Positions 41,584 to 50,393 of a stretch of 51,677 bases of DNA are shown one piece after another. The notes beneath the pieces were generated by a model. The model saw nothing but the letters and a program-made list of their open reading frames with translations. It ran no database searches and had not been told where the DNA came from. The position numbers and the translations under genes are program-made. The stretch comes from an uncultured Pseudomonadota bacterium (GTDB taxonomy: Bacteria > Myxococcota_A > UBA796 > SXON01): positions 1 to 51,677 of the forward strand of contig CAIXRH010000085.1 of the NCBI GenBank assembly GCA_903921785.1. The letters are read 5' to 3'. Each line of letters begins with the position of its first letter. Positions within the stretch are counted from its first letter, which is position 1.

Positions 41584-42068
41584 TGCGCCGCTTCACCAGT
41601 TTCTTCGTCTTCCTCTTCGCGATGCTCGTCGCGGCGGCCCCGGCTCCGGCGCTCGCCGGCAACGGCAGCCATGACAGCGAACGTCGCCCCGCGTCGTCCA
41701 AGGCGCACATCACCGTGAGCGTCGTGCACGCCACCGACAGCGAGTCGGGCATGGACCCCGCGATCTCGCCGTCGATGGCGAGCCAGCTCCGCTACTTCAA
41801 CCGCAAGGGTTACCGGCTCTTGTCTACCCAGTCCACGGACCTTGCGGCCGGCGGCAGTGAGCAGTTCTCGATCGAGGGTGGCCGCACGCTGACCATCACG
41901 CTGGAGTCGAAGGACAGCGAACACGCCCGCGTGCGGGTTCAGCTTGAGGGCAAGAAGGGCGTCCTGCTCGACACTACCGTGAAGATCAACCGCGACGGTA
42001 CCTTCATGGTGGGCGGGCCGAAGTACAAGGACGGCGAGCTCTACCTGCCGCTGAAGGTCAGCTACTGA
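41583..42068 (+). CDS. Secreted protein of the sigma/anti-sigma unit
   Basis: The 161-residue product has a signal peptide ending near APALA/GN. The mature part is predicted to be beta-rich (HITVSVVHATDS; FSIEGGRTLTITLESKD; RVRVQLEGKKGVLLDTTVKI; LYLPLKVSY). I do not recognise its family. The ATG overlaps the anti-sigma stop by one base (TGATG), so it is coupled to the regulators and probably acts in the same envelope response, for example as a ligand or effector of the anti-sigma periplasmic domain. It converges with malQ across 10 bp. Confidence 0.75.
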   Translation: MRRFTSFFVFLFAMLVAAAPAPALAGNGSHDSERRPASSKAHITVSVVHATDSESGMDPAISPSMASQLRYFNRKGYRLLSTQSTDLAAGGSEQFSIEGGRTLTITLESKDSEHARVRVQLEGKKGVLLDTTVKINRDGTFMVGGPKYKDGELYLPLKVSY

Positions 42069-42078
42069 GTCGGCGCGT

Positions 42079-43515
42079 TCAGGGCGACGTGCGCCCGAAC
42101 GCATCCCCGAGCTGACGGATCCAGGTGCAGGACTGCCAAGGAAGGTCGCGCAGGCGCCAACCCCAGTTCCCCTCGGCCACGCCCGGCGTGTTCATCCGAG
42201 CGTCAGCGCCGAGCTTCATGAAGTCCTGCATCGGCGCCACGGCGGTCTCCGCCGTGCTGGCCCAGGCCTCCCGGACGAGGGCCCATGCGGGGTCGGAGCC
42301 GTCGCGGCCGGTGTAGACCCGGAAGCGGTCCTGGACGACGCTGTCACAGGACGCGTACCAGCCAGCCGCCGTGTCGTTGTCGTGGGTGCCGGTGTAGGCG
42401 ATCCACCGGGTACCCACGAAGTTGTGAGGCAAGAAGGGATGGTCCGCGCCCTTGCCAAAGGCGAACTGGAGGATCTTCATCCCTGGCAGGTCGAGCCCGG
42501 TGCGGAGCTCCTCCACGTCGGGGGTGATCTCCCCGAGGTCTTCGGCCCACAGGGGAAGGCTTCCGAGCTCGGCGCGGAGCGCGTCGAACAGCGGGCGGCC
42601 GGGGCCGGCGGTCCACGTGCCGTTCCGAGCGTCGGGCTCGGCGGCGGGGATGGCCCAGGCGGCGGCGAAGCCGCGGAAGTGGTCGAGCCGCACGGCGTCG
42701 ACCAACGCGAGCTCGCGGGCGAGGCGACGGCGCCACCAGGCAAAGCCGGTCTCCGCATGGCGCTCCCACGCGTACATCGGGGAGCCCCAGCGCTGACCGG
42801 TAGGCGAAAAGTAGTCTGGGGGGACCCCGCTGACCGGGTCGGGCTGGTGGGCCGAATCGAGCAGCCACAGCTCCGGAGCGGACCAGACATCGGCCGCGTC
42901 GTGGGAGACGAAGATCGGGAGGTCCCCCACGATGCGGATGCCGCGAACGCGGGCCGCCTCTCGGAGCGCGCCCCACTGTCGGGCAAAGAGGAGCTGTAGC
43001 GCGGCGTGGATCGCGGCGGCGGGCTCCAGTTCGGCCTCGCTGACCGGCGCCCAGCGCCACCACTCCCCATGCCCCTCACGGTCGACCCGCGCGGCGTACC
43101 GGCTCCAGTCGTCGAGCCAGCTGGACTCGGCCTGACGGAACGCGGCGAGCTCGGGGCTCCCGACCAGCCGAGAGGCGGCTTGGCGGAGAAGCGGGAGCTT
43201 CCAGGCATCCACCACCTCGACATCCACGCGCTCGAGCCCCCAGGGCATGGCCACGGGCTCAAGGAGCCCCTCAGCGACGAGGGACTCGATGGACAGAAGG
43301 CGCGGATCCCCCGCGAAGGCCGAGGGGCTCCCGTACGGCGACGCGCCCGGGCCGACGGGGTGCAGGGGGAGCACCTGCCACGTGTCCAACCCGGCGAAGC
43401 TCATCCATTCGAGGAACGCATGCGCGTACGGCCCCAGCTCCCCGATGGGGCCAGGGCCAGGAAGGCTCGACGGGTGCAGCAGCACCCCAGCGTGACGGCG
43501 GGGAGCCGCGGGCAT
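42079..43515 (-). CDS. malQ: 4-alpha-glucanotransferase (amylomaltase)
   Basis: MalQ (GH77) moves alpha-1,4-glucan chains between acceptors in maltodextrin or glycogen turnover. The 478-residue protein has GVLLHPSSLPGP, ASPYGSPSAFAGDPRL, GDLPIFVSHDAADVW, VDAVRLDHFRGFAAAW with the catalytic nucleophile Asp, the general acid in WAEDLGEIT, and YTGTHDNDT. Length fits the shorter, bacterial-type GH77. An ATG at 43515 is chosen; a GTG one codon upstream is possible. It is the last gene of a unit with a small basic protein and an uncharacterised protein, with only 6 bases between it and the small gene. Confidence 0.95.
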   Translation of the reverse strand: MPAAPRRHAGVLLHPSSLPGPGPIGELGPYAHAFLEWMSFAGLDTWQVLPLHPVGPGASPYGSPSAFAGDPRLLSIESLVAEGLLEPVAMPWGLERVDVEVVDAWKLPLLRQAASRLVGSPELAAFRQAESSWLDDWSRYAARVDREGHGEWWRWAPVSEAELEPAAAIHAALQLLFARQWGALREAARVRGIRIVGDLPIFVSHDAADVWSAPELWLLDSAHQPDPVSGVPPDYFSPTGQRWGSPMYAWERHAETGFAWWRRRLARELALVDAVRLDHFRGFAAAWAIPAAEPDARNGTWTAGPGRPLFDALRAELGSLPLWAEDLGEITPDVEELRTGLDLPGMKILQFAFGKGADHPFLPHNFVGTRWIAYTGTHDNDTAAGWYASCDSVVQDRFRVYTGRDGSDPAWALVREAWASTAETAVAPMQDFMKLGADARMNTPGVAEGNWGWRLRDLPWQSCTWIRQLGDAFGRTSP

Positions 43516-43521
43516 CACTGC

Positions 43522-43662
43522 CTAACGACGAAGGCGCCGGCCGCCGCCGCGCTTCTGCAGCTGGCCCTTGGCGCGCATGCGCTGCTTGGTGTGCTTGGCC
43601 TTGAGCTTCGCGCGGTGATGGGCCGACTTGTTGCGCTTGCGGGGGGCCGGGGTGCGGGCCAT
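43522..43662 (-). CDS. 46-residue, highly basic small protein
   Basis: ATG at 43662 to TAG gives 46 residues, nearly half of them Arg, Lys or His (MARTPAPRKRNK at the start, RGGGRRLRR at the end). A GGAG lies five bases before the ATG, so it is probably translated. The composition resembles small ribosome-associated or nucleic-acid-binding proteins, but I do not recognise a family. It lies between the RelA/SpoT-motif protein and malQ. Its size makes it easy to miss in annotation. Confidence 0.65.
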   Translation of the reverse strand: MARTPAPRKRNKSAHHRAKLKAKHTKQRMRAKGQLQKRGGGRRLRR

Positions 43663-43691
43663 GGGAACTCCGAAGTAAAGGGCCGCCCGCG

Positions 43692-44813
43692 CTAACCGTC
43701 GTCGCCGCCTTCGTCCAGCCCGGCGCGGGCGAAGACCGCGCCGGGCATGCTCCGTCCCAGACGCTCGTACACCTTCTGGGACTGGCGGAGCTTGTAGAGT
43801 TCGTGGCGATTTTCGCCGCTCTCGTTGGTTTGATCCGTCGCGTGATCGACCACCTGGAACTCGGCGAGCACCGACACGACCTCGCCGAGGAACGCTCGAT
43901 GACGCGGGGGCTCGGCGCCCGGCGCGTCGAAGACGCGGACGGGAAGCCCGACCACGAAGTTGATCACCCGGTAGCCTCCGCCCGACGCGGGATTCCGGTT
44001 CGTCGCTTCGGAGAGGAGCCGGGCGACATCGCGTTCGACGTCGTCCTTGCCATCGACCTCGAGCTCCGCCTCGGTGAGCAGCGAGTTCACGCTCTCCCCG
44101 GGGATGACCGCCGGGAAAGGCACGAGGTTTCGGAAGAGCCAGGCGAGGCAGGGGACGATGTCCTCCCGCTGCGCGGTGATGATCCGGAAGCGGAGCTTGT
44201 CGAAGACGGTGGCCGCGGTGGACTCACGCTTCGCCAGCAGCTTGGTGATGACGCTGGGACGGGTCTTCCGGTTGCCGTAGAAGGCCTCGACCGGCATGCC
44301 CTCCTCGCGCATCAGCCGGGCCGCCTCGAGCACCTTGTTGGTGGCCACGTCGAGCAGATCGAGCTCGCGGACCGCGACCTGGCTGCGAAGCTCCTGCATC
44401 TCCAGGTGGTTGATGACGTGCACCAGCTTGAGGATGGCGCAGTACTGGATGCGGTGCCGGCTGAAGCGGTCCCGCATCGAGGCACGCAGAAAAGCGTCGC
44501 GCACGTCCCGCGGGCGGCGGACCTCGGTGGCGAAGTGCAGGCCCAGGTGCTCCTCGAGGTACTCCACGGCCTGGTTGTACACGTAGCGTAGGCGCTCACG
44601 GGCCCAGGCATCATTCGCGAGGTCACACCCCCAGAGTCGTAGGAAGCGGCTCACCTCCTCGACGTTGCGGAACGACAGCCGGCTCCACTCGACGACCGAG
44701 CCGCCCGCCAGGGCGAGGCGCACGGCGTCCTCGTCGAGCGCGGTGAGGGCGGGCCTGACGATGGGCAGGGGGACTTCTTCGTCGGCCTCGATCGGGTCTC
44801 TACGCACAGTCAC
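43692..44813 (-). CDS. Uncharacterised cytoplasmic protein with RelA/SpoT-like motifs
   Basis: The 373-residue protein starts at a GTG with GGAGAG seven bases upstream. The N-terminal ~190 residues are helical. From about residue 195 there is a series of motifs in RelA/SpoT synthetase order: RKTRPSVITKLLAKRE, VFDKLRFRIITAQREDIVPC, GGGYRVINFVV, and EFQVVDHATDQTNESGENRH followed by LYKLRQ. In ppGpp synthetases the corresponding segments are K...S...K, D..G.R......D, GY.S.H and E.Q.RT...E..H..YK. The match is partial and by eye, and the conserved Tyr/His of GYxSxH are changed. It may belong to a myxobacterial family of unknown function (I recall TIGR04552 as a possible match but cannot verify it). 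Its position gives no further clue. Confidence 0.6.
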   Translation of the reverse strand: MTVRRDPIEADEEVPLPIVRPALTALDEDAVRLALAGGSVVEWSRLSFRNVEEVSRFLRLWGCDLANDAWARERLRYVYNQAVEYLEEHLGLHFATEVRRPRDVRDAFLRASMRDRFSRHRIQYCAILKLVHVINHLEMQELRSQVAVRELDLLDVATNKVLEAARLMREEGMPVEAFYGNRKTRPSVITKLLAKRESTAATVFDKLRFRIITAQREDIVPCLAWLFRNLVPFPAVIPGESVNSLLTEAELEVDGKDDVERDVARLLSEATNRNPASGGGYRVINFVVGLPVRVFDAPGAEPPRHRAFLGEVVSVLAEFQVVDHATDQTNESGENRHELYKLRQSQKVYERLGRSMPGAVFARAGLDEGGDDG

Positions 44814-44866
44814 ATTCTAACTCTCCGGCCCCGACCTGGGGGCCGCTGGGTTAGCGGCGCCGGGCA

Positions 44867-45661
44867 ATGGCCAGCGAATCCGTCGTGCTCCCGAACCTGA
44901 AGAACGCGCTGAACGTGTTCTTCTCGAACTTCCACATCGCGCTCTTCATCGCCCTGGTCTGTGGTGGTGCCGGCTTCGCCGTGACCCACTGGATGGGCGA
45001 CGAGGTGGCGCGTGCAACCGGCTTCAGCGGCCAGTCGCTCCTGGTGGTGAGCACGCTGACGCAGGCCGTGCTGAGCTGCTTCTGGGCGCTGGGCGTGGGC
45101 GCCTGGGCAGCCGCCGCGCAGATCTACCTCTGGGTGCAGCGGGAGAAGAACCAGCCGGCCACCCTCGCGGGGTCGATCAACTTCGGCCTCAACCGCCTCG
45201 GGCGGGTGGCGAAGGCCCACTTCTACGCCTACTCCCTGGTTGTCCTCGGCAACGTCGTGATCGTGCCGGGCATCATCTTCGGCTTGCAGTACGCGTTCGT
45301 GGACGCCATCGCGACCCTTGATCCCCTCGAGCAGCACCCGCTCAGCCGCAGCGCGCGCCTCACCTCGCTCAAGCGGGGCGCGATCTTCAAGACCATGCTG
45401 GTCTTCGCGCTCTTGTGGTGGGTGCCCGACCAGCTCGCGCTGGTCTTCCTGGTGCCATCGATGGCGAGCTGGGCCGACGTCGCGTTCGGCACGTTGGACC
45501 ACATGGTGCTCATCCTCGTGGACCTCTGCATGGTCCAATACTACCTCGACATGTTCCGTCGCCCCGTTGAGCTGCCCGTTGAAGCGGCGGCGCTCCCCGG
45601 CAGCCAGACGGACAACCCGTGGTCCGCTACCTCTCCGGACTCCAACGCGCCGACGAGCTGA
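44867..45661 (+). CDS. Polytopic membrane protein upstream of mfd
   Basis: The 264-residue protein has about five predicted membrane helices (FHIALFIALVCGGAGFAV, SLLVVSTLTQAVLSCFWALG, YSLVVLGNVVIVPGIIFGL, LVFALLWWVPDQLALVFLV, DHMVLILVDLCMVQYYLDMF). No catalytic motif is seen. The pattern of alternating small and hydrophobic residues resembles the membrane domain of glycerophosphodiester phosphodiesterases and DUF975-like proteins, but I cannot assign it. Its 3' end overlaps mfd by 43 bases in another frame. A TAGCGG hexamer is present upstream, nine bases before the ATG. Confidence 0.7.
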   Translation: MASESVVLPNLKNALNVFFSNFHIALFIALVCGGAGFAVTHWMGDEVARATGFSGQSLLVVSTLTQAVLSCFWALGVGAWAAAAQIYLWVQREKNQPATLAGSINFGLNRLGRVAKAHFYAYSLVVLGNVVIVPGIIFGLQYAFVDAIATLDPLEQHPLSRSARLTSLKRGAIFKTMLVFALLWWVPDQLALVFLVPSMASWADVAFGTLDHMVLILVDLCMVQYYLDMFRRPVELPVEAAALPGSQTDNPWSATSPDSNAPTS

Positions 45662-48600
45662 GCGGCCTCGCGGGCACCGCGCCCGCGTACGTCCTCAGCC
45701 GCCTGGTGCCGTCGGGGCCCGCCACCGTCGTGGTGGCGGACGCCCGAACGATGGATCGCGCCCTACGCGCCCTGAGATTCTTCGATCCAAAGCGAGAACT
45801 CTTAGCGTACCCCGCCGACTCTGGGCGCCCCTGGGACGGGGACGTACGGGAGCCGACGTTGGTGCAGTCGCGGCTCCTCGCGCGAGCGAGCAAGGGGGCG
45901 TTGATCGTGGCCGAAGCGGCCGCGCTGCTGGCGAAGGTGCCGCCCCTGGTGCGGCGGACGGTGCGGGTGGGCGATGTGGTGGAGCCGCAGGCGCTGCTCC
46001 GCTGGCTCGTCGCGGCCGGCTACCTCGTTGCGCCGCACGTCGCGGAGCCGGGTACGGCGGCGCTGCGCGGGGGGACCCTGGAGGCCTGGGGGCTCGGGAA
46101 CGAACGCCCCACGCGCATCGCGTGGTTTGACGACGAGATCGAGGCCGTCCGCGGGCCCGCGACCCTGCTCGGGGTCCGTGAGGCGTTGCTGGACGGGGCA
46201 GCGGCGGAGCGCGCAGCGGCCTACATCCACGCCATCGGCGCCGAGCGGGACGTGGTGGGGCAGGATCGGCGCGCCGTCCTCAACGATCTGCGGGCCGGCG
46301 TCTGGTTCGCCTCCGCCGAGGACTACCTGCCCGCGCTCGCCGACCTCACGTTGGTGGACCTCCCCGGGCCAGTGTTCGTGTGGGAGCCGGCGCTGGTCGA
46401 GGCCGCGCTCCGCTCGGGGACCCAGCAGGTGCAGAGCCGTTTCGACGCCGCGCCCCCCGAAGAACGTCCGCTCGTGCGCCCAAGGGACCGGTACGCTGGC
46501 GCGGGAGAAGTGCTGGCGCGGCTCAAGGGCGCCCGTCCGATCACGCTGACGGGCAACGGCTTCGCCACCCGCCCGAATTCCGGATTGCGGGTCGGCCACA
46601 CAGGGGAGTTGGCGCCGACCGTGAAGGCGCTACGACAGCTGGCAGGCGCTGGCGCCGCGGTGGTGCTCGTCGCGGACGACGAGACCCGGGCCGAACGAAT
46701 CCGGGCCTTGTTCGCCGCCCACGACGTGACGTTCGGTCGGGAACCCGCGCTCCGCACGCTCGCGCTGGTGGTGGGCGACCTGCCCGAGGGCTTCGCCGCG
46801 GACGACCTCGCCTACGTCACCGCCGACGAGGTCTTCGGCGAGAAGCTCCGCGACCGTCCGAGCAGCACGATCGGGAAGTTCCGGAAGGCCGCTGCGGGCT
46901 CCTTGGGGACGCTGGACCGCGGCGACCTCGTGGTCCACAGCCGACACGGTATCGGCGTGTACCGCGGCCTTTCGCGGATGCCGCTCGGGGAGAGCGCCGG
47001 CGACTTCGTGGTGGTGGAGTACCGCGACGGCGACCGCCTGTACGTCCCCGTCTGGAAGCTCGACCTCATCGCGCCCTACCGCGCCGAGGGAGAGGGAAAG
47101 CCGAAGCTGGACAAGCTCGGCGGGAGCACCTGGGACGTACGCCGCGCGAAGGTGCGCGACGCGGTGCTCAAGCTCGCAGCAGAGATTCTCCGCATGCACG
47201 CGAAGCGCAAGGTGGTCCAGGCGCCGGTGTTTGACGAGCCCAGCGAGTTGTATACCCGCTTTGAGGAGGCCTTCGCCTTCGTGGAGACGCCGGACCAGCA
47301 GGAGGCGATCCGCGCAGTGCTGGACGACCTCGCGGTGGGCGAGCCGATGGACCGCCTCATCGTCGGCGATGTCGGCTTCGGGAAGACCGAGGTGGCGATG
47401 CGCGGAGCGTTCCGCGTGCTCCTCGACGGTCATCAAGCGCTGGTGCTGGTGCCTACGACCGTCCTCGCCTACCAGCACTACGGAAGTTTCAAACGGCGTA
47501 TGGAGGAGTTTGGCGCGCGGGTGGCGATGCTGAGCCGCTTCGTCGACAGCGCCGCCACGCGCGAGGTGCTCGCCGACCTGGCCAACGGCAAGGTGGACGT
47601 TCTGATCGCCACCACCGCCGCGCTCGGACGCGCGGTCCGGTTCCGCAAGCTCGGCCTGGTGGTGGTGGACGAAGAGCACCGCTTCGGCACGAAGCAGAAG
47701 GAGGAGGCCCGAAAGATCGCGCAGGGCATCCACTACCTCGCGCTCTCCGCGACCCCCATCCCCCGCTCGTTGCACATGGCCCTCGCCGGCCTGCGCGCGA
47801 TGAGCCTCATCACCACCCCGCCGGAAGGGCGTCGCCCGATCCACACCGAAGTGGTGCGCTTCGACGCCACGCGGATCACCGACGAGGTTCGAGGGGAGCT
47901 GGCCCGAAACGGGCAGGTCTTCTTCGTCCACAACCGCGTACAGTCCATCCAGGGCGTGGCCGGGTGGCTGCGAAAGCGGCTGCCGGACGTGCGCATCGAC
48001 GTGGCGCACGGGCAGATGTCCCCGGAGCAGCTCGAAGCGGCGCTCGGACGCTTCGCGTCGGGCGAGACGGAGGTGCTCGTCTGCACCACAATCATCGAGT
48101 CGGGCGTGGACCTGCCCAACGCCAACCTGATGATCGTGAACCGTGCCGAGACGTTCGGCGTGGCGCAGCTCTACCAGCTGCGCGGTCGCGTCGGGCGGAG
48201 CACGGCCGAGGCCCGATGCGTACTGCTGGTCGGCGGGAGCGGGCTGGTGCGGAAAGAGGCGCTGACCCGGCTCCATGCGTTGCAGCAGGCGACGGCGCTC
48301 GGAAGCGGCTTCTCCGTGGCCAGCCGCGACCTGGAGCTCCGGGGCGGCGGCGAGATCCTCGGCGAGAAACAGCATGGTCACATCGCGGCCATCGGCTTCG
48401 ACGCCTACATCGAGCTGCTCGAAGAGGCCTGCGCCCACGTGCGCGGCGAGGTCGTCGCCGAGGTGATCGACCCCGAGGTGGAGGTGCCGCTCCCCACGGT
48501 GATCCCGGAGGAGTGGATCGCGGACACCGCGGAGCGCCTCGACGCCTACGGTCGCCTCGCCCGCGCGGCCGACACCAAGCGGGTCCGCGGGGTGATGCAT

Positions 48601-48903
48601 GACCTCGAAGGTCGCTACGGCGCGCCGCCGGACGAGGCGGTGAACCTCCAGAAGCTCACCGAGCTGCGGCTCAGCTGTCGGGAGCTCGGCCTGGTGAAGC
48701 TCGCGGTGCTCAAGGTACGGGTGGCGGTGGAGCTCCACCCCCGCCACAAGCTCGATCCGATGCGGCTGATGGAGCTTTGCACCCGGGAGCCGGCGCGCTT
48801 CCGACGCCACGGCGAGATGGGGATCGACATCCGGGGGACACCGGAGGAGACCGCCGAGCCGTTCCGCTTCGCGGAGTGGGCCATCGCGAGGCTACGCGGT
48901 TAG
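45619..48903 (+). CDS. mfd: Transcription-repair coupling factor Mfd
   Basis: Mfd displaces RNA polymerase stalled at DNA lesions and recruits UvrA. The 1094-residue protein has a UvrB-homology N-terminal module (residues ~1-370), the RNA-polymerase-interacting domain (LVVHSRHGIGVYRGLSRM at ~435-450), then a superfamily 2 translocase: Walker A GDVGFGKTEV, DEEH, SATPIP, CTTIIESGVDLPNANLMIV and QLYQLRGRVGRS, and the C-terminal D7 domain. The start GTG at 45619 overlaps the previous gene by 43 bases; no later ATG gives the family N-terminus, so this start is tentative. With UvrA paralogue, RuvAC and PolA, it is part of a repair-rich window. Confidence 0.95.
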   Translation: MVRYLSGLQRADELSGLAGTAPAYVLSRLVPSGPATVVVADARTMDRALRALRFFDPKRELLAYPADSGRPWDGDVREPTLVQSRLLARASKGALIVAEAAALLAKVPPLVRRTVRVGDVVEPQALLRWLVAAGYLVAPHVAEPGTAALRGGTLEAWGLGNERPTRIAWFDDEIEAVRGPATLLGVREALLDGAAAERAAAYIHAIGAERDVVGQDRRAVLNDLRAGVWFASAEDYLPALADLTLVDLPGPVFVWEPALVEAALRSGTQQVQSRFDAAPPEERPLVRPRDRYAGAGEVLARLKGARPITLTGNGFATRPNSGLRVGHTGELAPTVKALRQLAGAGAAVVLVADDETRAERIRALFAAHDVTFGREPALRTLALVVGDLPEGFAADDLAYVTADEVFGEKLRDRPSSTIGKFRKAAAGSLGTLDRGDLVVHSRHGIGVYRGLSRMPLGESAGDFVVVEYRDGDRLYVPVWKLDLIAPYRAEGEGKPKLDKLGGSTWDVRRAKVRDAVLKLAAEILRMHAKRKVVQAPVFDEPSELYTRFEEAFAFVETPDQQEAIRAVLDDLAVGEPMDRLIVGDVGFGKTEVAMRGAFRVLLDGHQALVLVPTTVLAYQHYGSFKRRMEEFGARVAMLSRFVDSAATREVLADLANGKVDVLIATTAALGRAVRFRKLGLVVVDEEHRFGTKQKEEARKIAQGIHYLALSATPIPRSLHMALAGLRAMSLITTPPEGRRPIHTEVVRFDATRITDEVRGELARNGQVFFVHNRVQSIQGVAGWLRKRLPDVRIDVAHGQMSPEQLEAALGRFASGETEVLVCTTIIESGVDLPNANLMIVNRAETFGVAQLYQLRGRVGRSTAEARCVLLVGGSGLVRKEALTRLHALQQATALGSGFSVASRDLELRGGGEILGEKQHGHIAAIGFDAYIELLEEACAHVRGEVVAEVIDPEVEVPLPTVIPEEWIADTAERLDAYGRLARAADTKRVRGVMHDLEGRYGAPPDEAVNLQKLTELRLSCRELGLVKLAVLKVRVAVELHPRHKLDPMRLMELCTREPARFRRHGEMGIDIRGTPEETAEPFRFAEWAIARLRG

Positions 48904-48913
48904 GTCGAAGGGC

Positions 48914-50347
48914 ATGCTCCTGTCGCTGGTGACCGAGGAGCAGCTCAACGAATGGGCGAGGGAAGACGCTCCGCGCATCGCAGCCCGCTTCGACGAGCCG
49001 TTCCTGGTCGTCCCGCCGGTTGAGGTCCGGCCCGAGGAGCTCGCCGCGAAGGAGGAGTTCCGCGCGGCGGAGGCGACTGGGCTCCACCCGCCCTGGACGA
49101 TCCTCGATGGTCTTACCCGGGACGGCGCGTGCTACACCACGCCCCGCCAACGTATCGTCGTGCTCGGGGAGCGCGTGACCCACCAGTTCGGCGCGATGCA
49201 GGACGAGGGACACCTGCTGGCGCGGTTTTTGCGACGGGTGGTCGACCACGAGCTCATCCACGCGCTGTTCGATCAGCGCGCAGGCGCGCCGAGCGACAAC
49301 CTGCTCCAGGAGAGCGCGGCGGACCGGGTCGCCAGCGCCCTCAACCCCGACCCCAGGCTCCAGCGGCTCTCCGCCGCGCTCCTGGGAACCGACTCCCTCT
49401 CCAGCCGCGATCCTCACGACTGGCACTCGCTCGCATACGGCCTCGGAACAAGGTTCCTCGACCGTGTCCAGCGGCAGGCGGGATGGGCCGCGGTCTGGGC
49501 GGCCGTCCTGGATCCGCCCGCGCCGAGCGTCGTCGGCGCCGTCGTCGACCCCACGCTCGCCGTGAGTTGGCGCGATCCGACGGCCATCGAGTCGGGCATC
49601 GAACGACTTTTGCCCGGCGCGGACCCCGTGGTGACGCACACTTCCGCCTCCGAGTTCTTGGGGCGCTTGGACCCGAACGCCGTCGAGCCCCAGTGGTTGT
49701 TCGGAGGCGACGGAGGTCTCGTCGTCACCGGCTCCCGCGACGACGCCACGCTGCAGGTCGTGGTGCTGCACATCGAGGACCCGGCGAGGGTCCGCCGATG
49801 GTTCGCCAAGCGCGCGGAGCGGGTCCACAACGGGCGCGCGATGACGCCGTTTCCGACGACGGGCCACTTCTACGGCTGGAGCTCCGGCCCCTACCCGCCC
49901 CTGGTCGGGTTCGGCCCCCCGTTCGCGCTGTTCGCCCAGCTCGGCTGCCTCCACCCCGGACGGGATCTCGGGCTCCCGACCCACTGCGCCCGTGCCGAAC
50001 CGCTCGACTACCGCGAGGTGTGGAGCGTCCACGCCGGCCGGGTCTTGGGGCTCACCTGGGCCCGAACGAAGGTCTCCCCCAGGCGAGCGCGGGAGGAGGT
50101 GGAGGCGATCTCGTCCGCCGACCCTCCCGATCGGCTCCCGGAATCGTCCTGGCCTGCGTTTGATTGGCCCACCGCCGCGCCGCCCACCGTGAAGGTCAGC
50201 GCGCGATGGCTCACAAGTTGGATCGACCGCTGGCTGGCCGACGGGCAGAGCTGCGCCCCCGGGCCGAAGCGCTGGTTGGACGAAGTGGCCGACGCGGACC
50301 GGCGAGCGTTGGCCCCTCGCCTGGAACGGTGCGCTGCGGCGCCGTAG
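48914..50347 (+). CDS. Putative zinc metallopeptidase (HExxH)
   Basis: The 477-residue protein has no signal peptide. Near residue 115 it contains VDHELIHALFDQ, an HExxH zinc-site motif followed by ALxxQ and, ~17 residues later, LLQESAADRVA, whose Glu could be the third ligand. This is the gluzincin-like pattern HExxH...E. The rest has no recognised motif. It begins 10 bases after mfd with GAAGGG upstream, so it may be co-transcribed. The substrate is unknown; a non-peptidase role for the motif remains possible. Confidence 0.65.
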   Translation: MLLSLVTEEQLNEWAREDAPRIAARFDEPFLVVPPVEVRPEELAAKEEFRAAEATGLHPPWTILDGLTRDGACYTTPRQRIVVLGERVTHQFGAMQDEGHLLARFLRRVVDHELIHALFDQRAGAPSDNLLQESAADRVASALNPDPRLQRLSAALLGTDSLSSRDPHDWHSLAYGLGTRFLDRVQRQAGWAAVWAAVLDPPAPSVVGAVVDPTLAVSWRDPTAIESGIERLLPGADPVVTHTSASEFLGRLDPNAVEPQWLFGGDGGLVVTGSRDDATLQVVVLHIEDPARVRRWFAKRAERVHNGRAMTPFPTTGHFYGWSSGPYPPLVGFGPPFALFAQLGCLHPGRDLGLPTHCARAEPLDYREVWSVHAGRVLGLTWARTKVSPRRAREEVEAISSADPPDRLPESSWPAFDWPTAAPPTVKVSARWLTSWIDRWLADGQSCAPGPKRWLDEVADADRRALAPRLERCAAAP

Positions 50348-50381
50348 CGTCCGGGACCGGCCGCTGTGGGTCCCACCGCGC

Positions 50382-50387
50382 TAAGGC
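50382..50387 (+). promoter_or_regulatory. Candidate -10 element for a leaderless outer-membrane-protein mRNA
   Basis: TAAGGC is followed by exactly six bases and the ATG at 50394. No Shine-Dalgarno is visible. Confidence 0.45.
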
Positions 50388-50393
50388 GTCGCC

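Noticed and set aside
40494-42104. 536-residue antisense frame with repeated Ser/Thr/Pro units
   Set aside because: Its repeats are only the reverse reading of the 60-bp array; the plus strand has coupled starts and stops and a membrane helix.
46630-48810. 726-residue antisense frame opposite mfd
   Set aside because: No recognisable motif; the plus strand encodes a full-length Mfd with all motifs.
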